Part shown: in pieces, positions 30,278 to 40,900 of the stretch | How the letters are laid out: each line of letters begins with the position of its first letter | Position numbering within the stretch: the stretch's first letter is position 1 | Origin: UBA5359 sp002410925 [NCBI: bacterium UBP13_UBA5359] | GTDB lineage: Bacteria; UBP13; UBA5359 | Length of the DNA stretch: 64,000 bases | Direction of reading: 5' to 3' | Assembly (NCBI GenBank): GCA_002410925.1 | Contig: DHPR01000019.1 | Location: 49,277 to 113,276, forward strand | Made by a program: the position numbers and the translations under genes | The notes under the pieces: generated by a model | The model's database searches: none | Seen by the model: only the letters and a program-made list of their open reading frames with translations | What the model was told of the DNA's origin: nothing

Positions 30278-31332
30278 CACATTTCCCCTCTTTCATCGAT
30301 GTATCTGGTCGTTTCACGGATAATTAATTCAGGCTTTATCAAAATTTTGGCATTCCGCCATTTTTCATCTTCCGAGAAGAGTATTTCCAAGCCTATCCGG
30401 CCTATATCCGCCAGTTTCTGTTTAACAACCGTAACCGGTGTGGATAAATATTCGGAAAAACTAATATCATCATAGGCCACCAGCGATATATCGTCGGGAA
30501 TACGTACGCCGCGTTTACGCAAAATGCTTAAAACACTTAGAGTAGTGCTGTGCGCATCCACCAGCATAGCCGTATGGGAAGGTGTAGCAACGCCGTTCTG
30601 TAAATCTCCTGTTTTTACAGTATACCCTGCCGAAGATATCCCATACCTGGCAGCGGCTCTTACAAATCCCTTGTAACGTTCGGCTACCGCAAAGCTGGTC
30701 TCGATCCTGTTGTTGTACACATAGAGTATCTTCCTGTGCCCCATCTTAACCAGATGTTTGACAGCCTGATTTATACCGTAAATATTATCCGTTCTGGCAT
30801 AGCCCAGGCCGGACCGCTCAAAAACCGTATCAAGAAGAAAGACTGGTAATCCCATTCTCTTGATCTTAAGGGCATGTTCTCTGGAAGGCTCAATCAGCAG
30901 AAAACCAGACAATGACGGACTTATAGATAATGAATCCAGGTCAGAGTAAACATTGAAGTCTATCTTGCAGTTATATTCTCCGGCAGCGGCAATCACGCCA
31001 TCGATTATCTCTCGCGGATAGAAATCATTGTCGAAGAGATTCTCCTTATAGCGAATAAGCAAGGCCACGCGCCTTTCACTTCCCGACATGGCCAGCTTCT
31101 CCGCCGCTGTATCGGTTACGTATGTTCCCAATCGGGGACGCCTGATCAAAAGACCCTCTTTGACCAGCGCTCCGGTCGCCATCTGAATGGTTCTATGGCA
31201 GACGCCATATTGCCTGCACAGCTCCGCCGTCGTCGGAATTTTAGCCCTTACCGGTAATACACCTTTGAAAATATCCTGCTTCAGGTCCTGTATTATCTGA
31301 ATATAGAGCGGGTGTGACTTCGTTTCATTCAT
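30277..31332 (-). CDS. GntR-type HTH / LacI-type sensor regulator
   Basis: A 351-residue regulator with an N-terminal GntR winged helix (PLYIQIIQDLKQDIFKGVL...PTTAELCRQYGVCHRTIQMATGALVKEGLLIRR) joined to a periplasmic-binding-protein-like sensor (RRVALLIRYKENLFD ... GHRKILYVYNN ... ISLVAYDDISFSEYLSTPVTVVKQ). This architecture is that of AraR-like sugar-responsive repressors. It sits inside the carbohydrate operon and probably controls it from the site upstream of the LamG gene. The stop overlaps the next gene. Confidence 0.9.
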   Translation of the reverse strand: MNETKSHPLYIQIIQDLKQDIFKGVLPVRAKIPTTAELCRQYGVCHRTIQMATGALVKEGLLIRRPRLGTYVTDTAAEKLAMSGSERRVALLIRYKENLFDNDFYPREIIDGVIAAAGEYNCKIDFNVYSDLDSLSISPSLSGFLLIEPSREHALKIKRMGLPVFLLDTVFERSGLGYARTDNIYGINQAVKHLVKMGHRKILYVYNNRIETSFAVAERYKGFVRAAARYGISSAGYTVKTGDLQNGVATPSHTAMLVDAHSTTLSVLSILRKRGVRIPDDISLVAYDDISFSEYLSTPVTVVKQKLADIGRIGLEILFSEDEKWRNAKILIKPELIIRETTRYIDERGEM

Positions 31333-31399
31333 TCAAATTGTCTCCCATCTTCCGAACTGTGCCCAGTGGACATAGTTAACGGCAGCAGCCTCGCACAGA

Positions 31400-32089
31400 T
31401 CATTTAAAGCAGAGCTTTATACCAGGATAGTGAAATCCTGAATATTTGACGTTTAAAGCAGAGTTTTCTTTGGCATTCCCATACATTTTCATGCGGGCAA
31501 AATTAGTTAACCACATATTCCCTGCTTCAGGAACAGACTCCGATACGTCGGAGAAAGGCACAGCCACCTCGATTACCCAGCGATCAGAGGCTTGTGTAAC
31601 CTTGCCTGTCCATTTGCCGTTCCAGTCGAATGGCTGATCTTCGGACCCGCCCCAATGAGCATCGCCCTTTAGTCCCAAAACATTCATACCCATCCAATAG
31701 TAATCTGTCATATCACCCACACAGAGATACCACTCGACTATGTCGATGGACATAACATCTTCTTCCCTCGGCTTATCCGGGCACTTCATAGCAGCAATCT
31801 CAGCCATATCCGGATTCATAGCTTCAATCCCCAGATAGATATGCCTATCATCATAGAGCACACGAACTACCGTTTGAGAGAGTGCCTTTTCATCAGCTTG
31901 CTCAGAAAGACGGAAACCGCTGATCGGCACCGCTTTTTTCCAACAGGGGTCATCCAGACTGCCGTCGATTACCGGTACCGTCGGCGCTCTCTGCACAAGC
32001 ATCTGCGTAACCATATCTTCTGCCGGCACCGTTTCACATATAACAAAGAGCAATGCCAGTATCCCCAGCCATGCCTTATTTATTGTCAT
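31400..32089 (-). CDS. Secreted CBM9-like carbohydrate-binding protein
   Basis: A 229-residue protein with a signal peptide (LGILALLFVICETVPAED) and a single beta-sandwich of the CBM9-like (DOMON-related) type: VPVIDGSLDDPCWKKAVPISGFRL, VVRVLYDDRHIYLGIEAMNPD, WVIEVAVPFSDV, WLTNFARMK. Such domains bind sugars, often in secreted enzymes; here the domain stands alone. It follows the GH123-like gene by 27 nt, which suggests that both act outside the cytoplasmic membrane on the same glycan. Confidence 0.8.
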   Translation of the reverse strand: MTINKAWLGILALLFVICETVPAEDMVTQMLVQRAPTVPVIDGSLDDPCWKKAVPISGFRLSEQADEKALSQTVVRVLYDDRHIYLGIEAMNPDMAEIAAMKCPDKPREEDVMSIDIVEWYLCVGDMTDYYWMGMNVLGLKGDAHWGGSEDQPFDWNGKWTGKVTQASDRWVIEVAVPFSDVSESVPEAGNMWLTNFARMKMYGNAKENSALNVKYSGFHYPGIKLCFK

Positions 32090-32116
32090 ACCGGATATCC
32101 TCCTGCACAGCTTTCA

Positions 32117-34276
32117 TCATTTGCCCGCCTTTTGAGCATCAAGCCTGATCAATCGGTAATCCTGGTTCGGAATGGACAATTTGAAATCCAGAAATACCTT
32201 CTCCTCAGCTACAAAGCGCTGAGCGTCAAGACTTTTCTCCGTCTCGGCATCCGTTACCGAGACAGCGAATTGGTCTATTCCCTTGAAAAGCTTGCCTATA
32301 TCGGCCGATACCGTCAGATCTTTCCTGCTTCCTTTACCCGGATTGGAAACGACCAGCAAGACGGAATTCGAGCGCTTATAGGCTGTAATATATACACCTT
32401 TCTGATCGGCGACAAGTGCTTCCTGACTCCAGAAAGGCAGCCATTCCGCTTCCCAGATCTTGAATTTGCCACGCACTTTCAGGTCTGCATGCAATACGTT
32501 CAAGTTACTGTAAGCAACCCAGTAGCACGAATCAGTCAGCCAGATAAGCGAAAGCATAGCCCTGGTAGCTTTGACGGATTCAGGATACTGGCTGTACTGG
32601 AACTTACCGCTGTATTCAGGCAGCCAGAGAAAGGGTATACCTATCTGCTGACCACGCAGATACGGTCCCTTGCACTCCTCCGGCGTAAAGAATTCAGTAT
32701 AAAAAGCCGTTTCCCCGGCCAATCGCCTCAGCGCTTCACCACCGATGGCCAGATCGATAAAGGGATAAGCTGCATTCGAATCATGGCCGACTATTATACT
32801 ATCAGGGTTAGTCTTCTTTATCTCCCGATAAATGCGTTTATAGGTATCACGATAGCACAACAGGGGAGCAACCTTCAAGGGCTTGTCGTCTTCGTCGACA
32901 TAAAGATGATCGGTGTGCTTCGGGTTTTCACAGGATACAAAAACCTGGTTATCATAATAATAACCGTCCAGCCCCAATTCTTTGAACCATTTTGTCATAA
33001 ACCATACCTTGTAATCCGTAAAGGAAGACCAGCCGCATACGTTACGCGAATGAGGCATCTGACCGCTCATCTCCCTCAATTGGGACAACGTGTCTTCCGT
33101 CATATCGGGCGAACCTGCGCTCCATTTCGGGAAGTTACGAAAAAATACGTCGTCAAGCACGTTATGCATGTTGCCGACGGTGTATACGGTAACCTTGGCG
33201 CCCGCTTTATGGAAGTCGGCAATATATTTTTTAAAACCCTCGACATTATAGGGACGAGGAATATCTATAGGAATATAGGATAAGGCAAATCCTTCAGGAT
33301 CGCTTTCCGTCTCCTGCTTACGCCTTGCCTCCGGGCGATAGCCGGTCAGCCTGACCCCCACCATGGACATACCGGTTTCAAACCAGCGCTGATAAGATTG
33401 CGCTGATTGCCCTATGCTGAAGAAGAAATACCGTCGTCCATCCTTAAGCATCGGCTTGACAGGCAGGGCGTTCCAACCGAAAGAGATAACCCTCTCTTTC
33501 TCTATCGCTTGAGGCACAAAGAGGTCTATAAGATTGAGCCTGACGATAACCCTGTCATCCTTCTTTATCCACTCAAGCTGTCGCGCCTTCCTCTGCAGCC
33601 ACCAGCCCCGCCTGCCTTCGGAGAAGAAGCTTATGCCCAGTTCTTCATTGGCCAAGGTAAAGTCCTGCATCTTGAGCTGGCGGCTTTTATCAACCCTGCC
33701 CCACATATCCATCAACAGTACCGGTGAATACCCATCAAACGCCTTCTTATAATGCCTGGCAGCACTCTCCTGTATAGGTATATCAATCGCCAAGCGTTTT
33801 ACCTTTATTTCCGGGTTCGGCTTTATTTTCAATGTTAACCAGGTAAACCCATCAAACTCCATTTCCACTCTGGTCTCAACAGGTATACCGCCAGCCGATA
33901 GCGCGCCTTCCCAGACGACTCTGTCTCGCCGGCACTCCGTTACTTTGCCCGTTCCGGCACCGGCTTTATGCAGATCGCTATCTTCAGCCAGAGCCACTTG
34001 TATGGTCATAGGCTCGATAAAGAGAGGAGTGCTCTGAGTGGTAATTTGAGCAGGCAGTGCCCGTCCGGCAAAGTATGTCTCCCTGCCCCAGCATCGCACT
34101 CTATCTTCCGAAACCTCAACCGGTGTCCACGGCGAGGGCACATCATCGCCGATACCCAGCTTGTTGCCTACCCAGGGATCAGCCGCCTCGACGGCGGTAA
34201 GCAACAAGCCCCCGAAGATTACACTTAGAAAGATGGTAAATATCGAACGCATTACTATGTTTGGATACACCTTCAT
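32117..34276 (-). CDS. Secreted glycoside-hydrolase-like protein (GH123/DUF6067-like)
   Basis: A 719-residue protein with a signal peptide (FTIFLSVIFGGLLLTAVEA). The N-terminal beta-rich part starts DPWVGNKLGIGDDVPSPWTPVEV and includes VRCWGRETYFAGRALPAQI, a pattern I associate with GH123-type and DUF6067 proteins. The central part looks like a TIM barrel with acidic residues at strand ends (LDGYYYDNQVF, SIIVGHDSNAAYPFIDLAIGGEAL). A beta-rich C-terminal domain ends the chain. The catalytic residues and glycan are not certain. The ATG at 34276 follows AAAGGAAATCTTTG. It is the largest gene of the carbohydrate run. Confidence 0.65.
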   Translation of the reverse strand: MKVYPNIVMRSIFTIFLSVIFGGLLLTAVEAADPWVGNKLGIGDDVPSPWTPVEVSEDRVRCWGRETYFAGRALPAQITTQSTPLFIEPMTIQVALAEDSDLHKAGAGTGKVTECRRDRVVWEGALSAGGIPVETRVEMEFDGFTWLTLKIKPNPEIKVKRLAIDIPIQESAARHYKKAFDGYSPVLLMDMWGRVDKSRQLKMQDFTLANEELGISFFSEGRRGWWLQRKARQLEWIKKDDRVIVRLNLIDLFVPQAIEKERVISFGWNALPVKPMLKDGRRYFFFSIGQSAQSYQRWFETGMSMVGVRLTGYRPEARRKQETESDPEGFALSYIPIDIPRPYNVEGFKKYIADFHKAGAKVTVYTVGNMHNVLDDVFFRNFPKWSAGSPDMTEDTLSQLREMSGQMPHSRNVCGWSSFTDYKVWFMTKWFKELGLDGYYYDNQVFVSCENPKHTDHLYVDEDDKPLKVAPLLCYRDTYKRIYREIKKTNPDSIIVGHDSNAAYPFIDLAIGGEALRRLAGETAFYTEFFTPEECKGPYLRGQQIGIPFLWLPEYSGKFQYSQYPESVKATRAMLSLIWLTDSCYWVAYSNLNVLHADLKVRGKFKIWEAEWLPFWSQEALVADQKGVYITAYKRSNSVLLVVSNPGKGSRKDLTVSADIGKLFKGIDQFAVSVTDAETEKSLDAQRFVAEEKVFLDFKLSIPNQDYRLIRLDAQKAGK

Positions 34277-34327
34277 CAAAGATTTCCTTTCTCCTTCTCA
34301 ACACAGACGTATTGATATGTAGAAACA

Positions 34328-34978
34328 TTATTTAACAAAGTAGGTATCCCTGCCGCCGTCTTTAAGCCTATCCGCTTTCATCCAGCTGACATGGCCGTCA
34401 ACCCATAGAATATTAGAGCCCTCGCTGTGCCGTCTGCTTACGCCCCAGTCGGTTGCGGAAACCCCGGTCATGGCCCTCATGGTGGGCTGATAAACGATAT
34501 ACAAATTAGCCGCCGCCTGCCATATATCGCAGAGTAGCAGGAGCGAAGAAGGCTTGTTGATATCTGCCATAGTCGTAACATTGAGCGAAGACCCCAGGTT
34601 ATTATAGTTGTAACCGTAGGAGCAGTTCTCCTTTACTTTATTGGCAGGAAACGCCCAATTAAAAGCTATGCTGTTCGGATCCCCTTCCACACTGGGGCAG
34701 AAAAGTATTTTGTTGTTTTTAGCATACGGCTCAAGCACATCATACCAGTATTTATTATTCGTACTATAATAATGTCGCGGAAAGGCTTCATCCCAATCCT
34801 GGAGATACATGTTGAACGCCAAGCCCAATTGTTTCAAATTACTCTGACAGCCAGCCTTCCTGGCATTCTCCCTGGCTCTGCCGAACACCGGAAAGAGAAT
34901 GCTGGCAAGTATGGCGATAATAGCAATTACAACTAATAACTCTATTAACGTAAATCCTCTTTTTCCTGACCCTTTCAT
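34328..34978 (-). CDS. Type II prepilin-like protein with H-X9-DG C-terminus (DUF1559-like)
   Basis: A 216-residue protein with a prepilin leader (MKGSGKRG, cleavage before [28 protein letters not shown]), the canonical Glu at position +5, and a globular domain ending in [19 protein letters not shown]. This H-x9-DG ending and the [18 protein letters not shown] stretch are typical of prepilin-like proteins found in many copies in Armatimonadota and Planctomycetota. Export through a type II/IV pilus-type machine is expected. The ATG at 34978 is spaced 9 nt from AAGGAG; an upstream ATG directly abuts it. Its place among glycan-binding genes suggests a surface role. Confidence 0.88.
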   Translation of the reverse strand: MKGSGKRGFTLIELLVVIAIIAILASILFPVFGRARENARKAGCQSNLKQLGLAFNMYLQDWDEAFPRHYYSTNNKYWYDVLEPYAKNNKILFCPSVEGDPNSIAFNWAFPANKVKENCSYGYNYNNLGSSLNVTTMADINKPSSLLLLCDIWQAAANLYIVYQPTMRAMTGVSATDWGVSRRHSEGSNILWVDGHVSWMKADRLKDGGRDTYFVK

Positions 34979-35063
34979 TTCATCCATCTCCTTAATAATT
35001 TTACAGTTTTACACGTTTGTCATACCTTTACAAAGAGATATCAACTTCCTTTTCGTCCTTGCC

Positions 35064-35894
35064 TCACCTCCCTGACGTCACAAGTAATTGATAACCCTCA
35101 TCGTAAAGTAAAGATACCTCCTCTGAGGAAAGCGCCCGGCTATAGAGCCGAAAATTGTCCAGCGCTGTCTTGCCCGTCCCACCCCAGGAAGCGCCTAGGC
35201 GGAAATAAATACGGCCGTCTAAATTGAAATTACTCGTCCCAAATTGCTTGCATTCACCGTCAAGAAAGAAACCCAGGCTCAGCCTGCCCGTTGCATCAGA
35301 TTTCTTCCAGGTCACAACCAGATGATGCCATTTACCCGGCAGCCAATCTGTTATATTATCTTCCTGGTTGCCCAGAACGAACACAGCCTCATTATTCTGT
35401 TTTCTTCCCAGCCAGCGCAGGCAGACACCGTGAATAGGTGCTCGACCATATTTATACAGAAGAAAATTGAAACCGGCAGACTTTTCATCGCCGATTTTAT
35501 CAGCAGAGATATCAGGCGAGTATACCAGGGCATTGGCGAATATATGATGTTTCTCATCATCGTATTTCCAATCCACCGGGCATACCCAGAGCGACATTGT
35601 TCCTTCCTCAGACAGAGTTTTATTATCAATCAAAAAGCCGATACCACGCTTAGGAGTGTTTTCGATTACAAGAGCTTTTCTTTCTATTCCCGGAAGATAT
35701 TCAAGATTACCTATAGCTTCAATTTTAGGGAAAGGAACGACGCGGCCTTTTATATCGACTGTCCCATTAAACAACATTTCAAGCAAAAGCCCCTCTTCCG
35801 AAGCCATGGCCGCTGAGCACGGTATGACCAGCAAAAGTAAAAGCAACAGCATCCACTGCCTGTGCATTGCGCAAAAACATTCTTTAAAGTTCAC
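35064..35894 (-). CDS. Secreted LamG-like (concanavalin A-fold) protein
   Basis: About 276 residues with an N-terminal signal sequence (WMLLLLLLLVIPCSAAMAS) and one LamG/concanavalin-like lectin domain: GTMSLWVCPVDWKYDD, GKWHHLVVTWKKSD, LSLGFFLDGECKQFGTS and the closing ALDNFRLYSRALSSEEVSLLYDEG. It probably binds glycan at the cell surface. The start is GTG at 35894 after AAGGAGAGAGTGCC; the frame is open further upstream without a better site. It is the first gene of the carbohydrate run, 76-85 nt before the prepilin-like gene. Confidence 0.82.
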   Translation of the reverse strand: MNFKECFCAMHRQWMLLLLLLLVIPCSAAMASEEGLLLEMLFNGTVDIKGRVVPFPKIEAIGNLEYLPGIERKALVIENTPKRGIGFLIDNKTLSEEGTMSLWVCPVDWKYDDEKHHIFANALVYSPDISADKIGDEKSAGFNFLLYKYGRAPIHGVCLRWLGRKQNNEAVFVLGNQEDNITDWLPGKWHHLVVTWKKSDATGRLSLGFFLDGECKQFGTSNFNLDGRIYFRLGASWGGTGKTALDNFRLYSRALSSEEVSLLYDEGYQLLVTSGR

Positions 35895-35982
35895 GGCACT
35901 CTCTCCTTGCTCTGCCACTCTTGAATCCGGCGCCTCGTATTGCCGCATATCCGCAACGACTCCTTCAAAAATATGCTGACTA

Positions 35983-36009
35983 ATGTTTAAAATGTGTTGT
36001 TTATGTTTA
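35983..36009. promoter_or_regulatory. Direct repeat, operator candidate for the carbohydrate operon
   Basis: ATGTTTA occurs at 35983-35989 and 36003-36009, exactly 20 bp apart (two helical turns), just downstream of a promoter-like pair and upstream of the LamG gene. This is a possible site for the operon's GntR/LacI regulator. Confidence 0.25.
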
Positions 36010-36016
36010 CTTAATT

Positions 36017-36041
36017 ATTCGGCACTGTATTAAAAACTCCT
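36017..36041 (-). promoter_or_regulatory. SigH-like promoter candidate upstream of the LamG operon
   Basis: On the minus strand AGGAGTT (36041-36035), 11 nt, then GCCGAAT (36023-36017) fit the AGGAWWT / RNNGAAT pattern known for Spo0H-type sigma factors of Firmicutes. About 120 nt separate it from the LamG start codon. Confidence 0.3.
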
Positions 36042-36337
36042 TCTCGATTTGAAGCTTTTGCAAAAATTTATCTTTGCATAACTCACCCCTTTGTTTCAAC
36101 CGATTCTGCCAGCCGTCCTTCATCCTGGATATCGATACGATTAACTGGCTTTCATGAACCGCTGTTGCCGCCGTTGCTATCGCCGGCAGTCCTTCGAATA
36201 TGAATATTTATTCCAGCAGCGAAACAAGCGCCCCTTGTATCTGATCCCGGATTTGTGTTAACATATTTTGCATAGCGCCTTTCCGTCTTGTTTTCAAGTT
36301 CAGACTTGGCGGGAAGCATTGCTTTTCCTACTTTTTG

Positions 36338-36359
36338 CCGGTTGATTTTACCGGTTTTT
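36338..36359 (+). terminator. Small terminator-like hairpin upstream of the CapA-like gene
   Basis: CCGGT, loop TGATTTT, ACCGG, then TTTTT. The stem is only 5 bp. It sits 53 nt before the CapA-like start codon and could act as a leader attenuator, or stop readthrough from upstream. Confidence 0.3.
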
Positions 36360-36411
36360 AGATTTTTGCAATTACCTCTGATATGAGGAAATTGGTGTAA
36401 AGGAAGATAAT

Positions 36412-37701
36412 ATGGCTCTGTTATTTGAAAACGGCACAGCAATCTTGCGCAAGGCGAAATCAGATCGAGGCTTCAGTACGATAATAGCAGGAGACTGTTG
36501 CCCGTGGGAGAAGGCCATCGATATTATTCGAGCAGGCAGGTCCCAAGAAATCATCGGAAATTTAAAACCCTTTATAACGGATGCCGATCTGCGAATAATT
36601 CAATTTGAAGCTCCGCTTACCAATGAGGATACTCCTATAGATAAGAGCGGACCCAACCTCAAATGCCCGCCGGAATGCCTGGACTTGCTTAAAAACTGCG
36701 GTTTCAATACGGCGTTGCTGGCCAACAACCATATCGGGGACTACGGCTGTGATGCCGTTATGGAGACAATAGGGCATCTCAGACAGGCAGGCATAAGAAC
36801 AGTAGGGGCAGGTAAGAACCTGGAGGATGCCAATGCTCCCCTGCAGATGGAGCTTAACGGTATCAAAATAGCATTGCTGAACTTTGCCGAGCATGAGTTC
36901 GGAACAGCTGGAGAGAATACTCCCGGCTGCGCCCCCCTCTCTCCTATAGATAATATAAAGGCTATCAGGAAGGCATCTGAGACAGCAGATCTGGTTTTGA
37001 CGGTGATTCACGGAGGACATGAACTCAATCCCGTACCATCTCCACGTATGGTTAAGACTTACCGCGCCTTTGCAGAAGCCGGAGCTGCTTTGGTAATGAA
37101 TATCCATACCCATTGTCCTGAAGGCATAGAGATATGGAACGGAGTGCCTATAGTCTATTCCCCCGGCAATTTCTTTTTTCCGTGGAATGATCCGGCCTCC
37201 AGCCGTCTCATCGCCATGTGGTGGACAGGCTATTTACCCAAGTTCCATTGTGACAACAAGGGAGTATATGCGCTTGAAATTATGCCTTACCGTTTTGACA
37301 ACTCCCGAATTTCGCTTCTGACTGATGTTGAAAGGGATCAATTCTTTGCTTATCTGCATCATTTAAGTTCCATCTTACAGGACGAAGCCGAGGTTAACAG
37401 GTATTTTGAAGGATGGGTGGCGCAGCAAGGCACCTTCTTTCTCTCCCTGCTCCGCGATCACCTGGCTGCCTGGCCTATAGAGCTTGAACAACAGGATGCC
37501 GTGCGCGCTTTGTTGCCGCCTCGCAACTGCTTTACCTGCGAGTCGCATAACGATCTGATCACCACTTATCTGCGCTTGATAGAAGAAAAAAAGATAACCA
37601 AGGCATTGCAATACTGGCCGCTGATTGAAAAACTGCAAAGCCCTGCTTATGCAAAGAAGCATCGGCAGGAAATGCTGTCAGGCAGCTCTGATTCTCTTTG
37701 A
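36412..37701 (+). CDS. CapA-family metallophosphatase-like protein
   Basis: A 429-residue protein of the CapA/PgsA family, named from capsule synthesis and having a metallophosphatase fold. Visible motifs are IIAGDCCPW, LRIIQFEAPLTNED, FNTALLANNHIGDYG, VIHGGHELNPVPSP, VMNIHTHCPEGIEIWNGVPIVYSPGNFFF, which carry the usual metal-binding Asp, Asn and His residues. No signal peptide or membrane anchor is visible, unlike Bacillus CapA. A C-terminal helical part of about 120 residues is unassigned. The start follows AAAGGAAGATAAT. Function in this organism is unknown; the location next to the glycan locus is suggestive only. Confidence 0.82.
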   Translation: MALLFENGTAILRKAKSDRGFSTIIAGDCCPWEKAIDIIRAGRSQEIIGNLKPFITDADLRIIQFEAPLTNEDTPIDKSGPNLKCPPECLDLLKNCGFNTALLANNHIGDYGCDAVMETIGHLRQAGIRTVGAGKNLEDANAPLQMELNGIKIALLNFAEHEFGTAGENTPGCAPLSPIDNIKAIRKASETADLVLTVIHGGHELNPVPSPRMVKTYRAFAEAGAALVMNIHTHCPEGIEIWNGVPIVYSPGNFFFPWNDPASSRLIAMWWTGYLPKFHCDNKGVYALEIMPYRFDNSRISLLTDVERDQFFAYLHHLSSILQDEAEVNRYFEGWVAQQGTFFLSLLRDHLAAWPIELEQQDAVRALLPPRNCFTCESHNDLITTYLRLIEEKKITKALQYWPLIEKLQSPAYAKKHRQEMLSGSSDSL

Positions 37702-37744
37702 TCTGATTCTTGTAATTTATAGTATCGCCTGAAAAAATCAATAA

Positions 37745-39106
<1,362 letters not shown>

Positions 39107-39128
39107 GAGTTCTGGTAAACTTTTGTAC

Positions 39129-40256
39129 ATGATTTCGAAACCCAAATACTATACCTTTGCAGATAAACAGGACGATGAGCTGCTTCTGGATTGTGGGCGC
39201 AGCCTCGCTCCCGTAACTCTGGCTTACGAAACATACGGATCTCTTGATGATAAGAAAAGCAATGCAATTTTGATATTGCATGCTCTCTCCGGTGATGCAC
39301 ATGCCGCCGGCAGGCACCACTCTGATGATCGCAAGCCCGGTTGGTGGGATAATACCATCGGCCATGGCAAGGCTTTTGATACGGATAAATACTTTATCAT
39401 CTGTTCCAACGTCATAGGTGGGTGTAAGGGATCAACCGGGCCGGCCTCTATCAATCCGGCAACAGGTAAACCTTACGGCACCTCCTTCCCCATGATTACT
39501 ATACGCGATATGGTCAGAGCGCAGAAACGCCTGATAGATCACCTGGGAATAGAAAAGCTACTGGCCGTGGCGGGAGGGTCCATGGGAGGTATGCAGGTAT
39601 TGGAATGGGCTATATGCTATCCTGATAGAATACGAGCAGCCATTCCTCTGGCTACCACTGCCAGGCTCTCCGCCCAAAGCATCGCCTTTAATGAGGTTGG
39701 ACGGCAGGCTATCGTATCCGATCCCTACTGGTGCGGGGGGGATTACTATGGTAAAAAACAACCGACTAATGGCCTTGCTTTAGCCAGGATGATAGCGCAT
39801 ATTACCTATTTGAGCGATGAGTCCATGCATAAAAAATTCGGGCGACGCCTACAGAATAGGGATAATTACAGCTATGATTTCATTACCGATTTTCAGGTAG
39901 AGAGCTACCTGCACCACCAGGGAGAGAGCTTTATCAAGCGCTTTGATGCTAACTCCTATCTCTATATAACCAGAGCCATGGATTATTTTGATCTCTCTGC
40001 GGAGAAGGGATCGCTGAAAAAAGCACTGGAGGGCGTCAAGGCCAGATTCCTGGTGGTCTCCTTCAGCTCTGATTGGCTTTTCCCAACCTACCAGTCTAAG
40101 GATATAGCCAGCGCTTTGCGCAAGAATGATGTGGACGTATCCTTCTGTGAAATAGCCTCCTCTTATGGACATGATGCCTTTCTGTTGGAAGCGGAGCAGC
40201 TGTCACCCCTGATATCCGGGTTCCTGGATTCGACCTACAAAGGGGCATTTTTATGA
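39129..40256 (+). CDS. metX: Homoserine O-acetyltransferase
   Basis: Alpha/beta hydrolase-fold enzyme that acetylates homoserine, supplying MetY; 375 residues. The nucleophile elbow [14 protein letters not shown], the acid [11 protein letters not shown] and the His in YGHDAFLLE form the catalytic triad. [21 protein letters not shown] is the family signature. The ATG at 39129 lacks a strong ribosome-binding site and lies 22 nt after metY. metW overlaps its end by 4 nt (ATGA). Acyl specificity for acetyl versus succinyl is inferred from pairing with metY. Confidence 0.94.
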   Translation: MISKPKYYTFADKQDDELLLDCGRSLAPVTLAYETYGSLDDKKSNAILILHALSGDAHAAGRHHSDDRKPGWWDNTIGHGKAFDTDKYFIICSNVIGGCKGSTGPASINPATGKPYGTSFPMITIRDMVRAQKRLIDHLGIEKLLAVAGGSMGGMQVLEWAICYPDRIRAAIPLATTARLSAQSIAFNEVGRQAIVSDPYWCGGDYYGKKQPTNGLALARMIAHITYLSDESMHKKFGRRLQNRDNYSYDFITDFQVESYLHHQGESFIKRFDANSYLYITRAMDYFDLSAEKGSLKKALEGVKARFLVVSFSSDWLFPTYQSKDIASALRKNDVDVSFCEIASSYGHDAFLLEAEQLSPLISGFLDSTYKGAFL

Positions 40257-40900
40257 ATTACGTAACTTTGGCAAGCAACAGAATCTCTTTGAAGAATATG
40301 CGCTATGACCTTCAGCTTATAGCTTCACTGGTAGAGAGCGGCAATCATGTTCTCGATCTGGGTTGCGGTCAGGGAGAGCTGCTGCTTTGGCTGACAGAGC
40401 ATAAGAAGGTTATTGCACGCGGGGTGGAAATATCCGAGGAAGCGGTCAGAAGCGGTATTGCCAGCGGCCTATCCGTCTATCACGGTGATATTAACGAGGG
40501 TCTGGCTGATTACGCTGATAATTCTTTCGATCTCGTCATCCTCAGCCAGACCCTGCAAATGGTCAAAAACCCCCATATGGTGATGGACGAAATGCTCCGG
40601 GTGGGCAAACAAGCTATCGTCAGCTTTCCCAACTTCGGCCATTGGAGCGTACGTCTCCATCTTCTGCTACAGGGCAGGGCGCCAAAAACAACATCTCTTC
40701 CTTATGAGTGGTTCAACACACCCAACATTCGCGTATTGACCATCCGTGATTTTCATAATTTCTGCGCCAAGGCCGGTATCACTATTCTAAAAGAGATACC
40801 TATCATTTTTTCGAGTCCCTGTAACGGACGTATCATCCGGCTTCATCCTAATCTTATGGCACAGTACGGCATCTACGTGCTATCCAGAAAGAAGCATTAA
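40253..40900 (+). CDS. metW: MetW, methyltransferase-fold partner of MetX
   Basis: A 215-residue protein with a class I SAM-methyltransferase fold: [15 protein letters not shown] (SAM loop), [11 protein letters not shown] and [40 protein letters not shown], the last being the MetW signature. MetW commonly follows metX and is needed for full MetX activity in some bacteria. The stop codon shares bases with the stop of the convergent bactofilin-like gene (40897-40900). Confidence 0.93.
   Translation: MNYVTLASNRISLKNMRYDLQLIASLVESGNHVLDLGCGQGELLLWLTEHKKVIARGVEISEEAVRSGIASGLSVYHGDINEGLADYADNSFDLVILSQTLQMVKNPHMVMDEMLRVGKQAIVSFPNFGHWSVRLHLLLQGRAPKTTSLPYEWFNTPNIRVLTIRDFHNFCAKAGITILKEIPIIFSSPCNGRIIRLHPNLMAQYGIYVLSRKKH

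Larger units (their letters stand above)
35895..36411. other. Divergent intergenic region, about 520 bp
   Basis: Separates the minus-strand carbohydrate operon from the plus-strand CapA-like gene. It contains the promoter-like pair and direct repeat listed separately, plus a small hairpin at 36338-36354 followed by TTTTT. The remainder is AT-rich with no coding signal I can support. Confidence 0.5.

Noticed and set aside
29426-30475. A 349-codon plus-strand open frame
   Set aside because: It is antisense to the Gfo/Idh gene and regulator gene; the translation is low in family character and rich in Ser, His and Arg.
31841-33283. A 480-codon plus-strand open frame
   Set aside because: It is antisense to the GH123-like gene, whose product has a signal peptide and coherent fold. 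The plus-strand translation has no recognisable family and lacks a good ribosome-binding site.
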